A DNA stretch of 64,000 bases, taken from contig NZ_AQYH01000005.1 in the NCBI RefSeq assembly GCF_000380505.1, forward strand, positions 332,349 through 396,348. The letters are read 5' to 3'. A model generated the notes under the pieces. The model saw nothing but the letters and a program-made list of their open reading frames with translations. It was not told where the DNA came from and did no database searches. The stretch's first letter is position 1. Each line of letters starts with the position of its first letter. The translations under genes were made by a program, and so were the position numbers. The stretch comes from Kaistia granuli DSM 23481. GTDB lineage: Bacteria; Pseudomonadota; Alphaproteobacteria; Rhizobiales; Kaistiaceae. This document shows positions 28,548 through 39,225 of this stretch, one piece after another.

Positions 28548-28873
28548 GGCGCGGGGGGAACCGGTTGGCGAGGGGAGGCGCTGGCCCGACGCGTACGAAC
28601 CGGGCGATCGTCCGCCGCCATTCTCGGTCGCCGGACGGGCGAAGGTATAGCGACCGCCGGCCGCCAACCGCAAGGATGCCGCGCGGCGTCCGTCCGCCGC
28701 GGATCGACGCACGGCCGCGCGCCGGATCGCTGATCCCAGCGAGCTCCGGGCCGCGCCGGGGTTCCCGACGCTTGGGGGATCCGGCAGCCGGAGGTAGCAC
28801 GAGGCGGTCCTAGCTTTCCGTGTCGCCTCGGCTATGGTCCGGCGCAGATGGAATTCTGGGGAGGATCCAAGAC
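28548..28873. other. Divergent intergenic region
   Basis: A 326-base GC-rich gap between the divergent DMT transporter and aminotransferase genes. It must hold promoters for both, but no box pair is convincing by eye. A GGGGAGGA ribosome site at 28858-28865 serves the GTG start at 28874. Confidence 0.4.
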
Positions 28874-30232
28874 GTGACTGCCGCGACATCCAACGCCGAC
28901 GAACTGACGCGACTGGCGTTCGAGCACTGCCTGTTTCCGGTCATCGACCAGGAAACCGTCCGGCGCGAAGGGCCGCGCATCTATGTGAAGGGCGAGGGCA
29001 TCGAGCTCACCGACCTGGCCGGCAACACCATGCTGGACATGATGGGCTCGCACACCCGCGCCAATTCGCTCGGCTACGGCAATCGCGAGATCGCCCAGGC
29101 GGTGTTCGACCAGATGAGCGCGGTGCACTATGTCGGCACCACCAGCCATTTCGCCGAGCCGACCATCCGGCTCGCGGCCAGCCTGGCCGAACTGACGCCC
29201 GGATCGCTGAAGCGGGTCGCCTTCACCTCGGGTGGTTCGGAATCGGTAGAGACGGCGCTGAAGCTCGCCAAGCAATACCAGCGCGAGAGCGGGAACAAGC
29301 CGCGCGCCTACAAGACGATTTCGCGCTGGAACGCCTATCACGGCTCCAGCATGGGGGCGCTGTCGGTCACCGACTGGCTGGCGGTCCGCGAGATCTTCGA
29401 GCCGCGCGTGCCCGGGCACAGCTTCATCCCGAACCCCACCCGCTACCGCAATCCGTTTGGCATGGAGGAGGAGGCCTATTTCGAGCTCTGCGCCACCTAT
29501 CTCGAGCGCGAGATCGAATTGCAGGGCCCGGATACCGTCGCCGCCTTCATCGGCGAGCCGGTGATGCAGGCGAACGGTGTCCAGGTGCCGAGCCGGCACT
29601 ATTGGCAGCGCGTGCGCGAGATCTGCGACAAGCACGGCGTGCTCTTGATCGCCGACGAGGTGATCACCGGCTTCGGCCGCACCGGCACATGGTTCGCCTG
29701 CGAGCATTTCGGGCTGGAACCGGACATCCTGACCATGGCCAAGGCGCTCAGCGGCGGCTATGCGCCGATCGGCGCCGTCATCACCACCGACGCGATCGCC
29801 GACGCGATCCCGATGCTGCGCCATGTCCATACCTTCGCCGGCCACGCCAGTGCCGCGGCAGCGGCCAATGCGGCGATCGCCATCAAGCGTCGCGACGGGC
29901 TGGTCGATGCCGCCCGAGACAATGGCGCCTATTTTGGCGCCGAGCTGGCGGCGGCGCTTGAAAACCATCCGATCGTCGGACAGGTGCGCGGCCTCGGCCT
30001 CTGGCATTGCGTCGACTTCACCGCCGATCGCGCCAGCAAGGCGAAGTTCGAGGATGACACGGTGTCGGTGATCGTCGAGAGCATGCGCGCGCATGGCGTG
30101 CTCGCCTGCCGGATCGGTACGGCGCTCGAAATGTCGCCGCCCTTGATCACGACGCGGTCGCAGCTCGACACCGCCGTCGAGGTCTGCGCCCGCGCCGTCC
30201 ACGAAGTGGCGCGCGAGCGCGGTCTCGCCTGA
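28874..30232 (+). CDS. Class III PLP-dependent aminotransferase
   Basis: The 452-residue enzyme shows the class III pattern: GSHTRANSLGYGNREIAQAV near the N-terminus, the PLP-phosphate loop TSGGSESVETALK, LLIADEVITGFGRTG, and the Schiff-base lysine in TMAKALSGGYAPIGAV. It transfers an amino group between an omega-amino compound and a keto acid. The GTG at 28874 is chosen because of the strong ribosome site upstream. It is convergent with the rhamnose-type importer and separated from it by a hairpin. The exact substrate (beta-alanine, GABA or other amine) cannot be settled by eye. Confidence 0.88.
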   Translation: MTAATSNADELTRLAFEHCLFPVIDQETVRREGPRIYVKGEGIELTDLAGNTMLDMMGSHTRANSLGYGNREIAQAVFDQMSAVHYVGTTSHFAEPTIRLAASLAELTPGSLKRVAFTSGGSESVETALKLAKQYQRESGNKPRAYKTISRWNAYHGSSMGALSVTDWLAVREIFEPRVPGHSFIPNPTRYRNPFGMEEEAYFELCATYLEREIELQGPDTVAAFIGEPVMQANGVQVPSRHYWQRVREICDKHGVLLIADEVITGFGRTGTWFACEHFGLEPDILTMAKALSGGYAPIGAVITTDAIADAIPMLRHVHTFAGHASAAAAANAAIAIKRRDGLVDAARDNGAYFGAELAAALENHPIVGQVRGLGLWHCVDFTADRASKAKFEDDTVSVIVESMRAHGVLACRIGTALEMSPPLITTRSQLDTAVEVCARAVHEVARERGLA

Positions 30233-30244
30233 CGGGTCCGACGT

Positions 30245-30272
30245 CGCCTGGCGCCCTCGCGGGCGTCAGGCG
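30245..30272. terminator. Bidirectional hairpin terminator
   Basis: A 12-bp stem with one G-U wobble (arms CGCCTGGCGCCC and GGGCGTCAGGCG, TCGC loop) lies between the convergent aminotransferase and permease genes, overlapping the permease stop codon by a few bases. Confidence 0.65.
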
Positions 30273-31279
30273 GGTTTCGCGTTGCGCAGCCGGCGGAACA
30301 GGATCGGCAGCGCGATGACGATGATCAGCAACATGCCGGTGAAGATCGACATCACGATGCCCGGCACGTTGAGCAGGCCGAGCCCGAAGGTCATCAGCCC
30401 CATGATGAAGGCGGCGATCACCACGCCGAGGATGCCGCCGGCGCCACCGAGGATGCTGACGCCGCCGAGCACCACCATGGTGATCACCTCGAGCTCCCAG
30501 CCCTGGGCGATCGCCGGCCGGGTCGAGCCGAGCCGCGAGGTCAGCAGCACGGCGGCGATGCCCGACATCAGCCCGGTCAGGCAGAACAGGACGAACTTGA
30601 TCTGCCCGACGCGCAATCCCGAGAACTGCGCGGCAACGTGATTGTTGCCGATGGCGAAGATCCGGCGGCCGAAGCTGGTCTTGTGCAGCACGAAGAAGTA
30701 GATCGCCGCGGTGACCAGGAAGAGGGCCAGCTCGAACGAGATGACCCACCACACATAGCCCTGGCCGAAGAAGCCGAAGCTGCTCGGATAGCCCTTGTAG
30801 ACGCCGTCACCGAGGATGATGAAGCTGATGCCGCGGAACAGGCTCATCGTGCCGATGGTGACGACGATCGAGGGCAGGCCGAGCCGGGTGACCAGAAGGC
30901 CGTTGAAGGCGCCGCAGAGCAGGCCCGTGCCGATGCCGATGGCGACGAGACCCGGCGTGCCGACGCCGTATTGCACGGCCATTCCCATCAGCGTCGAGCT
31001 GAGCGCGATGATCGACGCGACCGAGAGGTCGATCTCGCCGCTGATGATCAGCAGCGCCATGGCCAGCGCGATCAGCGCCTTCTCGGTGAAGTTGAAGGTT
31101 AGGTCGGACAGGCTCCAGGCGTCTAGGAAGTAGGGCGAGGCGAGGCTGTTGGCGATGAAGATCGCGACGGCGACGGCGAGCAGCAGCATTTCCCAGGAGA
31201 GCAGGCGCGCCCGCAGCGGGCTGCCGAGCCGGTCGGGAATGCGACGCGGCGCGGTGTCGTTGGAAGTCAGCTCGCTCAT
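30266..31279 (-). CDS. rhaQ: Rhamnose-type sugar ABC importer, permease 2
   Basis: The 337-residue protein belongs to the RbsC/BPD_transp_2 permease family with about ten membrane helices and the conserved ALAMALLIISGEIDLSVASI segment near residue 80. Its start overlaps the stop of the preceding permease (ATGA), and the order on the minus strand is binding protein, ATPase, permease, permease, as in rhaSTPQ of rhizobia. It forms the channel with the other permease. The rha name rests on gene order and on the binding protein's resemblance to RhaS; a related sugar or autoinducer-2-type substrate remains possible. Confidence 0.7.
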   Translation of the reverse strand: MSELTSNDTAPRRIPDRLGSPLRARLLSWEMLLLAVAVAIFIANSLASPYFLDAWSLSDLTFNFTEKALIALAMALLIISGEIDLSVASIIALSSTLMGMAVQYGVGTPGLVAIGIGTGLLCGAFNGLLVTRLGLPSIVVTIGTMSLFRGISFIILGDGVYKGYPSSFGFFGQGYVWWVISFELALFLVTAAIYFFVLHKTSFGRRIFAIGNNHVAAQFSGLRVGQIKFVLFCLTGLMSGIAAVLLTSRLGSTRPAIAQGWELEVITMVVLGGVSILGGAGGILGVVIAAFIMGLMTFGLGLLNVPGIVMSIFTGMLLIIVIALPILFRRLRNAKPA

Positions 31280-32252
31280 GCCGCGTGCTCCGCCTGCTTG
31301 AGAATGATGCGGCCGCGCTTGCGCTCGGTGCGGGCGTTGAAGATCACGGCAAGCAAGATGGCGAGGCCTGAGATCGCCATCTGCCAGAAGGGCGAGATGT
31401 TGACCACCGGCAGCGCGTTGTTGACGACGCCGAGGAAGATCGCGCCGAGTACGGCGCCGGCGACCGAGCCGATGCCGCCGGCGATCGAGATGCCGCCGAT
31501 CACGCAGGCGGCGATGATGGTCAGCTCGAAGCCGCCGGCCACGTCGACATAGGCGACCGCGTAGCGGGCGATCCACAGATAGCCGGCGACGCCGGACACC
31601 ATTCCCGACACGCAGAAGGCGATGAAGCGGGTCCGGCCGACGTCGATGCCGACATAGGTGGCGGCGGTCGGGTTGATGCCGGTCGCATAGAAGGAGCGGC
31701 CGAGTGGCGTGCGCGTCATCAGCAGGTAGAACAGCCCGACGACGAGGATGGCGAACCAGCTCAGCAGCGAGATGCCGCCGAAGCTGCCGCGCGGCAGCGC
31801 CTTGAAGGCGTCGGTCATCTGGTGCGCGTTGACCCACGAGCCGCCGGCGATGACGAAGATCATGCCGCGATAGATGGTCAGCGTGCCGAGCGTCACCACG
31901 ATCGGCGGAATGTTGAGCTTCCAGACCAGAAGGCCGTTGAAGGCGCCGAGCAGCGTGCCGAACACGGCGGCCGTCAGCACCAGCACCGGAATCGGCAGGC
32001 CGGGAAACGCGATGTTGAGCAGCGCCACCACCATGCCGCTCAGCGCGAGGTTGGCCGCCATGGAGAGGTCGATCGAGCGGGTGAGGATCACCACCATCTG
32101 GCCGAGCGCCAGCATGATCAGGATCGAGGTGTCGTTGAGGATGTTGGCGAGGCTGGCGGGCTGGATGAAGCCCGGCGAGCGGAGCGACACCAGCCACATG
32201 GCGGCGACGATGACCGCGAGGAGCCAGAACTCGCGCTGTTTCAGCAGCGCTT

Positions 32253-32256
<4 letters not shown>
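31276..32256 (-). CDS. rhaP: Rhamnose-type sugar ABC importer, permease 1
   Basis: A 326-residue inner-membrane permease of the RbsC family, with LALGQMVVILTRSIDLSMAA matching the conserved substrate-channel segment and a Gly-rich GGISIAGGIGSVAGAVLG motif near the C-terminus that contacts the ATPase. It overlaps both neighbours by four bases, so the ATPase and two permeases are translationally coupled. Substrate assignment as for the rest of the operon. Confidence 0.7.
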
Positions 32257-33803
<1,547 letters not shown>

Positions 33804-33828
33804 GGGCGGTCTTCTATCGGAGCGGCAT

Positions 33829-33861
33829 AAAAAAAGGCCGCCGGCAGCGTGCCGGCGGGCC
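33829..33861 (-). terminator. Intra-operon hairpin between binding protein and ATPase
   Basis: On the minus strand, a stem of about 10 bp (GCCGGCA / TGCCGGC core with GC extensions) is followed by seven T residues. It lies 18 bases after the binding-protein stop and 26 bases before the ATPase start, so it is probably a partial terminator. Confidence 0.7.
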
Positions 33862-33878
33862 CCAGGATGGTGTCGGCC

Positions 33879-34880
33879 TCAGAATATCGACGAGAACTGG
33901 TCGATGTTCGAAGCGTCATAGGTGAACGGGTCGCTCATCGCTGCCGAGCGGTTGTCGTCCAGCGTGATCTTGCCGACGCGGCCGATCGAGATCTCGGCGC
34001 CCGGCTCGGCCTTGGCGTTGCCCTTGATCAGGTTGTTGGCGATCATGGTGGCCGAATAGCCGAGGTCGATCGGGTTCCAGATCGCGAAGGACTTCGACGC
34101 GCCCGACTTGATGTGCGCGGCCATTTCGGACGGCAGGGCGAGACCCGTGACGTTGATCTTGCCGATCTTGCCGGCGTCGGTCACGGCCTGGGCCGCAGCG
34201 ACGATGCCGACCGTGGTCGGAGCCGAGATGGCGGCGAGGTCCGGATGGGTCGAGATCAGGCCCTGGGCTTCGCGATAGGACTTATCGAACAGGTCGTCGC
34301 CATAGACGGTCGCCACGACTTCAACGCCGGGGAAATCGCCGTAATGCGTCTTGGCTGCCGCCAGCCAGGCATTCTGGTTGGTGGCGGTCGCGGTGCCCGA
34401 CAGGAAGGCGATCTTGCCCTTGCCGTCCGGCAGATGGTCGGCGGCCAACTTGATGATCGTCTTGCCGATCAGGTCGACCGACGACGGATCGAGCTGCACG
34501 TCGCGGCCTTCCGGCGCGACGCCGGAATCGAACGACACGACGACGATACCGCGCTGCTTGGCCTTCTGCAGGGCCGGAACGAGCGCGTCGGGGTCGTTGG
34601 CGGAGATGACGATCGCGTCGACCTTCTGGGCGATCAGGGCGTTGATCACCTCGATCTGGCCTTCAGCGGTCGGCTCGGTCGGGCCAGTGAAGATGATGCT
34701 GGTGTCGCCGATTTCCTTGGCGGCTTCCTCGGCGCCCTTGCCGGCGGCCACGAAGAAGCCGTTGCCGATGTCCTTGGCAACGACGGCGATGCGGGTCTCG
34801 GCGACGCTGGCGGTTACCGTCGAAAGCATCAGGCTGGTGACCAGGGCAGTGCCCAGGCCTAGTGTCTTGATGGGTGTCAC
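33879..34880 (-). CDS. rhaS: Rhamnose-type sugar ABC importer, periplasmic binding protein
   Basis: The 333-residue protein has a Sec signal peptide (about 1-27, cleaving after SVA) and the type I periplasmic-binding fold. Stretches such as VVAKDIGNGFFVAAGKGAEE, AEGQIEVINALIAQKVDAI and PFTYDASNIDQFSSIF at the C-terminus match the RhaS group of rhizobial rhamnose importers. Translation starts at GTG with an AGGAGGA site upstream. As the first gene it is followed by a partial terminator, giving excess binding protein. The divergent neighbour (35206-36363) is probably co-regulated. Confidence 0.72.
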   Translation of the reverse strand: MTPIKTLGLGTALVTSLMLSTVTASVAETRIAVVAKDIGNGFFVAAGKGAEEAAKEIGDTSIIFTGPTEPTAEGQIEVINALIAQKVDAIVISANDPDALVPALQKAKQRGIVVVSFDSGVAPEGRDVQLDPSSVDLIGKTIIKLAADHLPDGKGKIAFLSGTATATNQNAWLAAAKTHYGDFPGVEVVATVYGDDLFDKSYREAQGLISTHPDLAAISAPTTVGIVAAAQAVTDAGKIGKINVTGLALPSEMAAHIKSGASKSFAIWNPIDLGYSATMIANNLIKGNAKAEPGAEISIGRVGKITLDDNRSAAMSDPFTYDASNIDQFSSIF

Positions 34881-35205
34881 GCGTTCCTCCTAACAGGGCG
34901 ACAGGACTATCAGGCTAACATGTCAATCGCATAAGTCGAGGGTTTCGTTGCGACAACCCATGCTGCTGCACCGATCATTTGGGCCATTATCGGGAGGTGC
35001 TGGCGACGGCATTTCCGGCGTCGCGCCGGCCGTGAATCGGTCGGTCGCGAGGCTGTTTTCACCGCGCAAAACACGGGTCGAACCGGCGGAATATCGCCGC
35101 CCGAAAGAAGGGCGTTGGCAGGCGTGGCGATTCAGTCCGGCAAGCATTGATCCCTGCCGCTGCCTATGCCAGACAAGATCATTCTTCCTCGTCTGAGAGA
35201 CTCGC
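34881..35205. other. Divergent regulatory region
   Basis: A 325-base gap between the importer operon and the divergent unknown gene. A minus-strand promoter candidate lies at 34928-34956. No clear operator palindrome is visible, and no regulator gene is adjacent. Confidence 0.45.
34928..34956 (-). promoter_or_regulatory. Candidate promoter of the rhamnose-type importer
   Basis: On the minus strand TTGTCG (34951-34956) and TATGCG (34928-34933) are spaced by 17 bases, 48 bases or more upstream of the GTG start. Confidence 0.45.
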
Positions 35206-36363
35206 ATGGAACGCACGGGCGCGAGCAGGCTAGACCTGCGCAGTGGTGTTAAGATCTACGACAATGACTGGTATATCCGCCACGGCATGGAGCCCGATCA
35301 ACTGGCCGATCTGCTGGCCGGTTGGAATATCAGCTATGTCATCGCCCAGAGCCGATACTTGCCGATGCAGGATTCGGCGGTACCGAGCCGGGTGACGCCG
35401 GCCGATCTGGCGCGCTATGCGACGCTCGACGACGTCGCCGTCCGCAAGGCCCTCGCCGAGCGCGGCATCGGCTATTTCTCCTGCCTCAACATCTGCTTCG
35501 ATCCCGACTATATCGCCGCCCATCCGGAGCAGCTGCCGATCGACCAGTTCGGCAAGGTCGAGGAAAAGCAGGACTGGTATATCGGCGTGCCGCCGGACCG
35601 CGAGGCCAACCTCGCCCACAAGATCGGCCTTCTCGAAAAGGGCGTCGCCGCCCTGACGCCGGACGTCGTGCATCTCGGCTTCATCCGCTGGCCGGGCTTC
35701 TGGGAAACCTGGCTGCCGGGCGACAAGCGCGCCGACAAGCCGGAATATTGCTACGCGCCGCAGACGCTCGACCGCTTCGCCAAGGCTTACGGTCTGACGC
35801 TTGATACCTCCGATCCGGTCGCCGCCGCCGCGACGATCGCGAAGAGCCATCGCGAGGAATGGACGGCGCACAAATGCGCGACGACCGTCGGTGCGATCCG
35901 CAAGATCCGCGAGGCCGTTCGGGCCGTGAAGGGCGATGTCGAGATCTCGATCAACACGCTGCCCTTCTTCGCCGATGATTTCGACAATTGCGTCACCGAG
36001 GTGTTCGGCCAGGACGTGCGCATGCTGGCCGAGGTCGTCGACGTGTTCGAGGTGATGGCCTATCACCAGATCATGGGTCGCGAGCCGGAATGGCCGGCGA
36101 ATGTCGCCACCGACATCCGCGCCCGAAGCGGCGCGCGTGCGATCTGCACCGTGCAGGCGAAGGCGCTCTATCTGGAAGGCATGCACGCCGGCCGTGGCCG
36201 CAACACTGTGATCGATGGACCAGAATTTGGTCGCATGCTCGACGCGGTCGAGACGAGCCCGGTCGAAGGGCTCTGCGTCTTCACGCTGAATGACCTGATC
36301 GAGATGCGCGGAACGTCGGCAGGTGCTCCGATCCTTGATCGCCTGACGCAGTTCCGGCGCTAG
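35206..36363 (+). CDS. Unknown protein, possibly a TIM-barrel glycosidase-like enzyme
   Basis: I do not recognise this 385-residue protein with certainty. Its alternating strand and helix pattern (VKIYDNDWYIRHGMEPDQLA, YVIAQSRYLPMQ, GYFSCLNICFDPDY, VVHLGFIRWPGFWETW, DVEISINTLPFF, VFEVMAYHQIMGR, ARAICTVQAKALY, LCVFTLNDLIEM) suggests an eight-stranded barrel of the putative glycosidase type, with acidic residues at strand ends. There is no signal peptide, so it would act in the cytoplasm. It is divergent from the sugar importer, which suggests it acts on the imported compound. This is inference from context. Confidence 0.5.
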   Translation: MERTGASRLDLRSGVKIYDNDWYIRHGMEPDQLADLLAGWNISYVIAQSRYLPMQDSAVPSRVTPADLARYATLDDVAVRKALAERGIGYFSCLNICFDPDYIAAHPEQLPIDQFGKVEEKQDWYIGVPPDREANLAHKIGLLEKGVAALTPDVVHLGFIRWPGFWETWLPGDKRADKPEYCYAPQTLDRFAKAYGLTLDTSDPVAAAATIAKSHREEWTAHKCATTVGAIRKIREAVRAVKGDVEISINTLPFFADDFDNCVTEVFGQDVRMLAEVVDVFEVMAYHQIMGREPEWPANVATDIRARSGARAICTVQAKALYLEGMHAGRGRNTVIDGPEFGRMLDAVETSPVEGLCVFTLNDLIEMRGTSAGAPILDRLTQFRR

Positions 36364-36366
36364 GGC

Positions 36367-36418
36367 CGTTTTCAAGCGAAGCGGACACGGTTCGCTTCAG
36401 GAAAAGCGCGACCCAACC
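36367..36418. repeat. Dispersed palindromic repeat, copy 2
   Basis: The inverted counterpart of the repeat at 23898-23949 (here starting CGTTTTCAAGCGAAGCGGAC and ending GACCCAACC). It begins four bases after the stop of the preceding gene. Confidence 0.75.
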
Positions 36419-36493
36419 AAGACCTGGGGCCGCTCCTTGTTTCCATGAAACGACGAGCGGCTCTATCTTTACGGCCAACCTCAGGAGAGCGGC

Positions 36494-36658
36494 ATGACCT
36501 TCGTCTCGGACTACTTCACCTTCATCGACGTGCTGGCGCTGCTGGCGCTGGCCGGTCTCGCCATTGCGAGTTTCGCGCGCAGCGAGCGGGTCTGGCCCGG
36601 CATCCTGATGCTGGTCGTGCTGGTTTGGGTCGGCGCGCGCCTGTTCAAGCTGATCTAG
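36494..36658 (+). CDS. Small two-helix membrane protein
   Basis: A 54-residue product with two membrane segments (residues 10-28, FIDVLALLALAGLAIASFA, and 34-50, VWPGILMLVVLVWVGARL) joined by a short Arg-containing loop, ending FKLI. ATG 36494 has a CAGGAGAG ribosome site five bases upstream, which supports real translation. Function is unknown; proteins of this shape are often small accessory membrane subunits or stress proteins. It lies between the second dispersed repeat and a strong hairpin. Confidence 0.6.
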   Translation: MTFVSDYFTFIDVLALLALAGLAIASFARSERVWPGILMLVVLVWVGARLFKLI

Positions 36659-36671
36659 TCTGCGCCGAGCC

Positions 36672-36701
36672 GGAATGCCGCGCGGGTCCGCGCGGCATTC
36701 C
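36672..36701. terminator. Perfect 13-bp hairpin between convergent genes
   Basis: Arms GGAATGCCGCGCG and CGCGCGGCATTCC enclose a GGTC tetraloop. It lies between the stops of the small membrane protein and the convergent ABC ATPase; there is no clear T-tract on either strand. Confidence 0.65.
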
Positions 36702-36708
36702 ATTGCGA

Positions 36709-38229
36709 CTATTCCGGCGCGCCCTGGCTGATCGCGGCGAGCAGGCTCGCCCGATCGAGCCCCTCGCGCGGCAGCACTTCCTTGACGCGGCCGCCGACCA
36801 TGATGGCGACGCGGTGGCTGAGGGCGAGGATCTCGTCGAGATCGTCGGAGATCAGCAGGATCGCCGCGCCTTCCGCCGCGCTCAGCTCGACTAGCTTGTG
36901 CAATTCGCCCTTGGCGCCGACATCGACGCCGGCGGTCGGTTGGTCGAGGATCATCGCCTTCGGGCGCGCCGCGACGGCGCGGGCGACCAGCACCTTCTGG
37001 GCATTGCCGCCGGAGAGCGTGCCGACGGCGCGCTTGCGGTCCGGCGGGCGGATGCCGAATTTCGCGATCAGGCTCTCGACCAGCGCGCGCTTTTCCCGGG
37101 CTCGGATGATGCCGAAGCGGGAGAGGCGAGGGGCGAGCGCCGTCGCTGCCATGTTTTCTTCGATGCTGGAGGCAAGCGCGAGGCCGCTGACCTTGCGGTC
37201 TTCCGGCACCATGACGAGGCCGGCATCGGCCGAGCGCTGCGGTGTGCGGCGGGGAAGGTCGCGCCCGGCAAGGCGGATGCGCCCCGAGGCCGCGACATCG
37301 CCGATGATCGCCCGCGCCAGGCGCGTCCGGCCGGAACCGATCAGGCCGGCGATGCCGACGATCTCGCCGGCGCCGATCGCGAGGTCGACGGGCGGGCGGC
37401 CGGCGACGGCGAGGCCCTCGATCTCGAGCAGCGGCTTGCCGGAGGATGGCCGGGCGGTCGCATTGGCGGTGGCGGCGACGATGTCGTCATGGCCGACCAG
37501 GAGACGCGCGAGGTCCGGCACCGAATAGGCGCTGGCCGCGCCTGTCTCGACGATGCGGCCGTCGCGCATGACGGTGACGACGTCGCAGACCTGGCGGATT
37601 TCCTCGAGGAAATGGCTGATATAGATGATGCCGACGCCACGGCTCCGCGCCATCTGGCGCATGACGTCGAACAGATGCTCGCGTTCGGCCGGCGCCAGGC
37701 GCGCCGTCGGCTCGTCCATGACGAGGATGCGGGCATTCTGCGAGCAGGCGCGGACGATCTCCGTCAGTTGCTGCTCGGCGACGCCGAGCTGGCGGACCGG
37801 CGTATCCATCGGCAGGCGGATGCCGACCGCCTCGGCTTCCTCGGCCGAGCGCTTGCGCAGCGCCGAGTGCGAGATCAGGCCGGGCAGCTTGCCGCGGGGA
37901 TCGCGACCCAGGCCGATATTGTCGGCAACCGACAGATCGGGAATGAGCGAAAAATCCTGGTAGATCATGGCGACGCCCTTGGCGAGCGCCTGCTTCGGCG
38001 AGTGGAGGACAACCTCCTCGCCATCGATCCGGATCCGGCCGCCATAATCGGCGAAATTGCCGCCGAGCGTCTTCATTAAGGTGCTCTTGCCGGCCCCGTT
38101 GTGGCCGACAAGAGCGTGGATCTGACCCCGTTCAAGCTGGAAGTCGACACCGTGCAGGACGGGACCGGCATTGAAGCTCTTCCGGATTTCCTGCATGTCC
38201 AGCAGCATGGTCGGGGTCTCCTTGGTCAT
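36709..38229 (-). CDS. Sugar-type ABC importer, double ATPase
   Basis: The 506-residue protein has two ABC domains: Walker A GHNGAGKST, signature LGVAEQQLTEIVRAC and Walker B ILVMDEPTARL in the first; P-loop-like GLIGSGRTR, LSGGNAQKV and MILDQPTAGVD in the second. Gln replaces the usual Glu after the second Walker B Asp, matching the catalytically degenerate half seen in such importers. It is the last gene of the minus-strand operon ROK regulator, permease, binding protein, ATPase, five bases after the binding protein. Substrate unknown. Confidence 0.85.
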   Translation of the reverse strand: MTKETPTMLLDMQEIRKSFNAGPVLHGVDFQLERGQIHALVGHNGAGKSTLMKTLGGNFADYGGRIRIDGEEVVLHSPKQALAKGVAMIYQDFSLIPDLSVADNIGLGRDPRGKLPGLISHSALRKRSAEEAEAVGIRLPMDTPVRQLGVAEQQLTEIVRACSQNARILVMDEPTARLAPAEREHLFDVMRQMARSRGVGIIYISHFLEEIRQVCDVVTVMRDGRIVETGAASAYSVPDLARLLVGHDDIVAATANATARPSSGKPLLEIEGLAVAGRPPVDLAIGAGEIVGIAGLIGSGRTRLARAIIGDVAASGRIRLAGRDLPRRTPQRSADAGLVMVPEDRKVSGLALASSIEENMAATALAPRLSRFGIIRAREKRALVESLIAKFGIRPPDRKRAVGTLSGGNAQKVLVARAVAARPKAMILDQPTAGVDVGAKGELHKLVELSAAEGAAILLISDDLDEILALSHRVAIMVGGRVKEVLPREGLDRASLLAAISQGAPE

Positions 38230-38234
38230 GGAAT

Positions 38235-39197
38235 CTAGCCGCCCCAGGCCGCCGGATGCTGCTCGACATTGTCCTTCGTGATGATGGGCAGGTCGAGATA
38301 GTGGTTGGGCGACGGCACTTCGGAGGCCTTGCCGGAGAGGAACTTGACGGCATCCTCGATGGCGAACTTGCCCTGCGGCGCCGGATCCTGGTTCACGGTG
38401 CCAAGCACGGTGCCCTTGATGATCGCGTTGCGGACGTCGGCCGGGTAGTCGCCCAGGATGAACTTGACGTCGGTGCGGCCGTTTTCGGTGGCGAACTGCG
38501 CGCCGTTGACGCCTTCCGGACCCTGGTCGACGATCGCGTCGAGCTCACCCTTCGGATACTTGCTCAGGAAATCCTGGGTGATGGCGAGGGCCTTCGAGTT
38601 GTCCCAGTCGGCAGCCTGCTTCTCGATGATCTGGATGCCGGGATGCTTCTTCAGCGTGTCCATCAGGCCGGCTTCGCGGGCGAGCTGGGCCGAGGTGCCG
38701 AGCTTGCCGAGGATGTAGGCGACCTTGGCGTTCTCGCCGACGGCCTGGGCAAGCAGTTCGCCCTGGCGCTGGCCGAAGACGAAGTCGTCGACGCCGACAT
38801 AGGTCACGAGCTTGGCGCCGGTGCTGGTGTCGGCCGTGGTGTTGACGGCCATGACCGGGATCTCGGCGGCGGTCGCCTGGCGGATGACCGGCACGATGCC
38901 CTGCGGATCGCTCGGGGCGATCAGGATCATGTCGACGTCCTGGGCGATGAACTGCTGCACGACGGAGATCTGGGTGGCCAGATCGCCGTTGCCGCTCTGG
39001 ATGTTCAGCTCGACGCCGAGATCCTTGGCGGTCTGCTCGGCCGTCTTGATCAGGTTCGAATAGAACGGAACCGAAGTGTTCCAGATCATGAAGCCGATGC
39101 GGGGCGCGTCGGCGGCCTGGGCGGCGGTGCCGCCGAGGGCCAGCATGGTCGCGCCGGCAAGGCCGAGCACGAGGCGTCTGGTGATGGAAGTCGTCAT
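38235..39197 (-). CDS. Sugar-type ABC importer, periplasmic binding protein
   Basis: The 320-residue protein has a signal peptide (about 1-28, cleaving after AQA) and a type I periplasmic-binding fold of the ribose-binding group (PRIGFMIWNTSVPFYSNLIK, QFIAQDVDMILIAPSDPQGI, GAQFATENGRTDVKFILGDY). ATG 39197 follows a GGAGGAGAG site. It would deliver the ligand to the permease encoded just upstream. The divergent amidohydrolase raises the possibility that the ligand is an amide- or ring-containing metabolite rather than a plain sugar; that is inference. Confidence 0.83.
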   Translation of the reverse strand: MTTSITRRLVLGLAGATMLALGGTAAQAADAPRIGFMIWNTSVPFYSNLIKTAEQTAKDLGVELNIQSGNGDLATQISVVQQFIAQDVDMILIAPSDPQGIVPVIRQATAAEIPVMAVNTTADTSTGAKLVTYVGVDDFVFGQRQGELLAQAVGENAKVAYILGKLGTSAQLAREAGLMDTLKKHPGIQIIEKQAADWDNSKALAITQDFLSKYPKGELDAIVDQGPEGVNGAQFATENGRTDVKFILGDYPADVRNAIIKGTVLGTVNQDPAPQGKFAIEDAVKFLSGKASEVPSPNHYLDLPIITKDNVEQHPAAWGG

Positions 39198-39225
39198 GTT
39201 ACTCTCTCCTCCTTTGAGACTTGTT

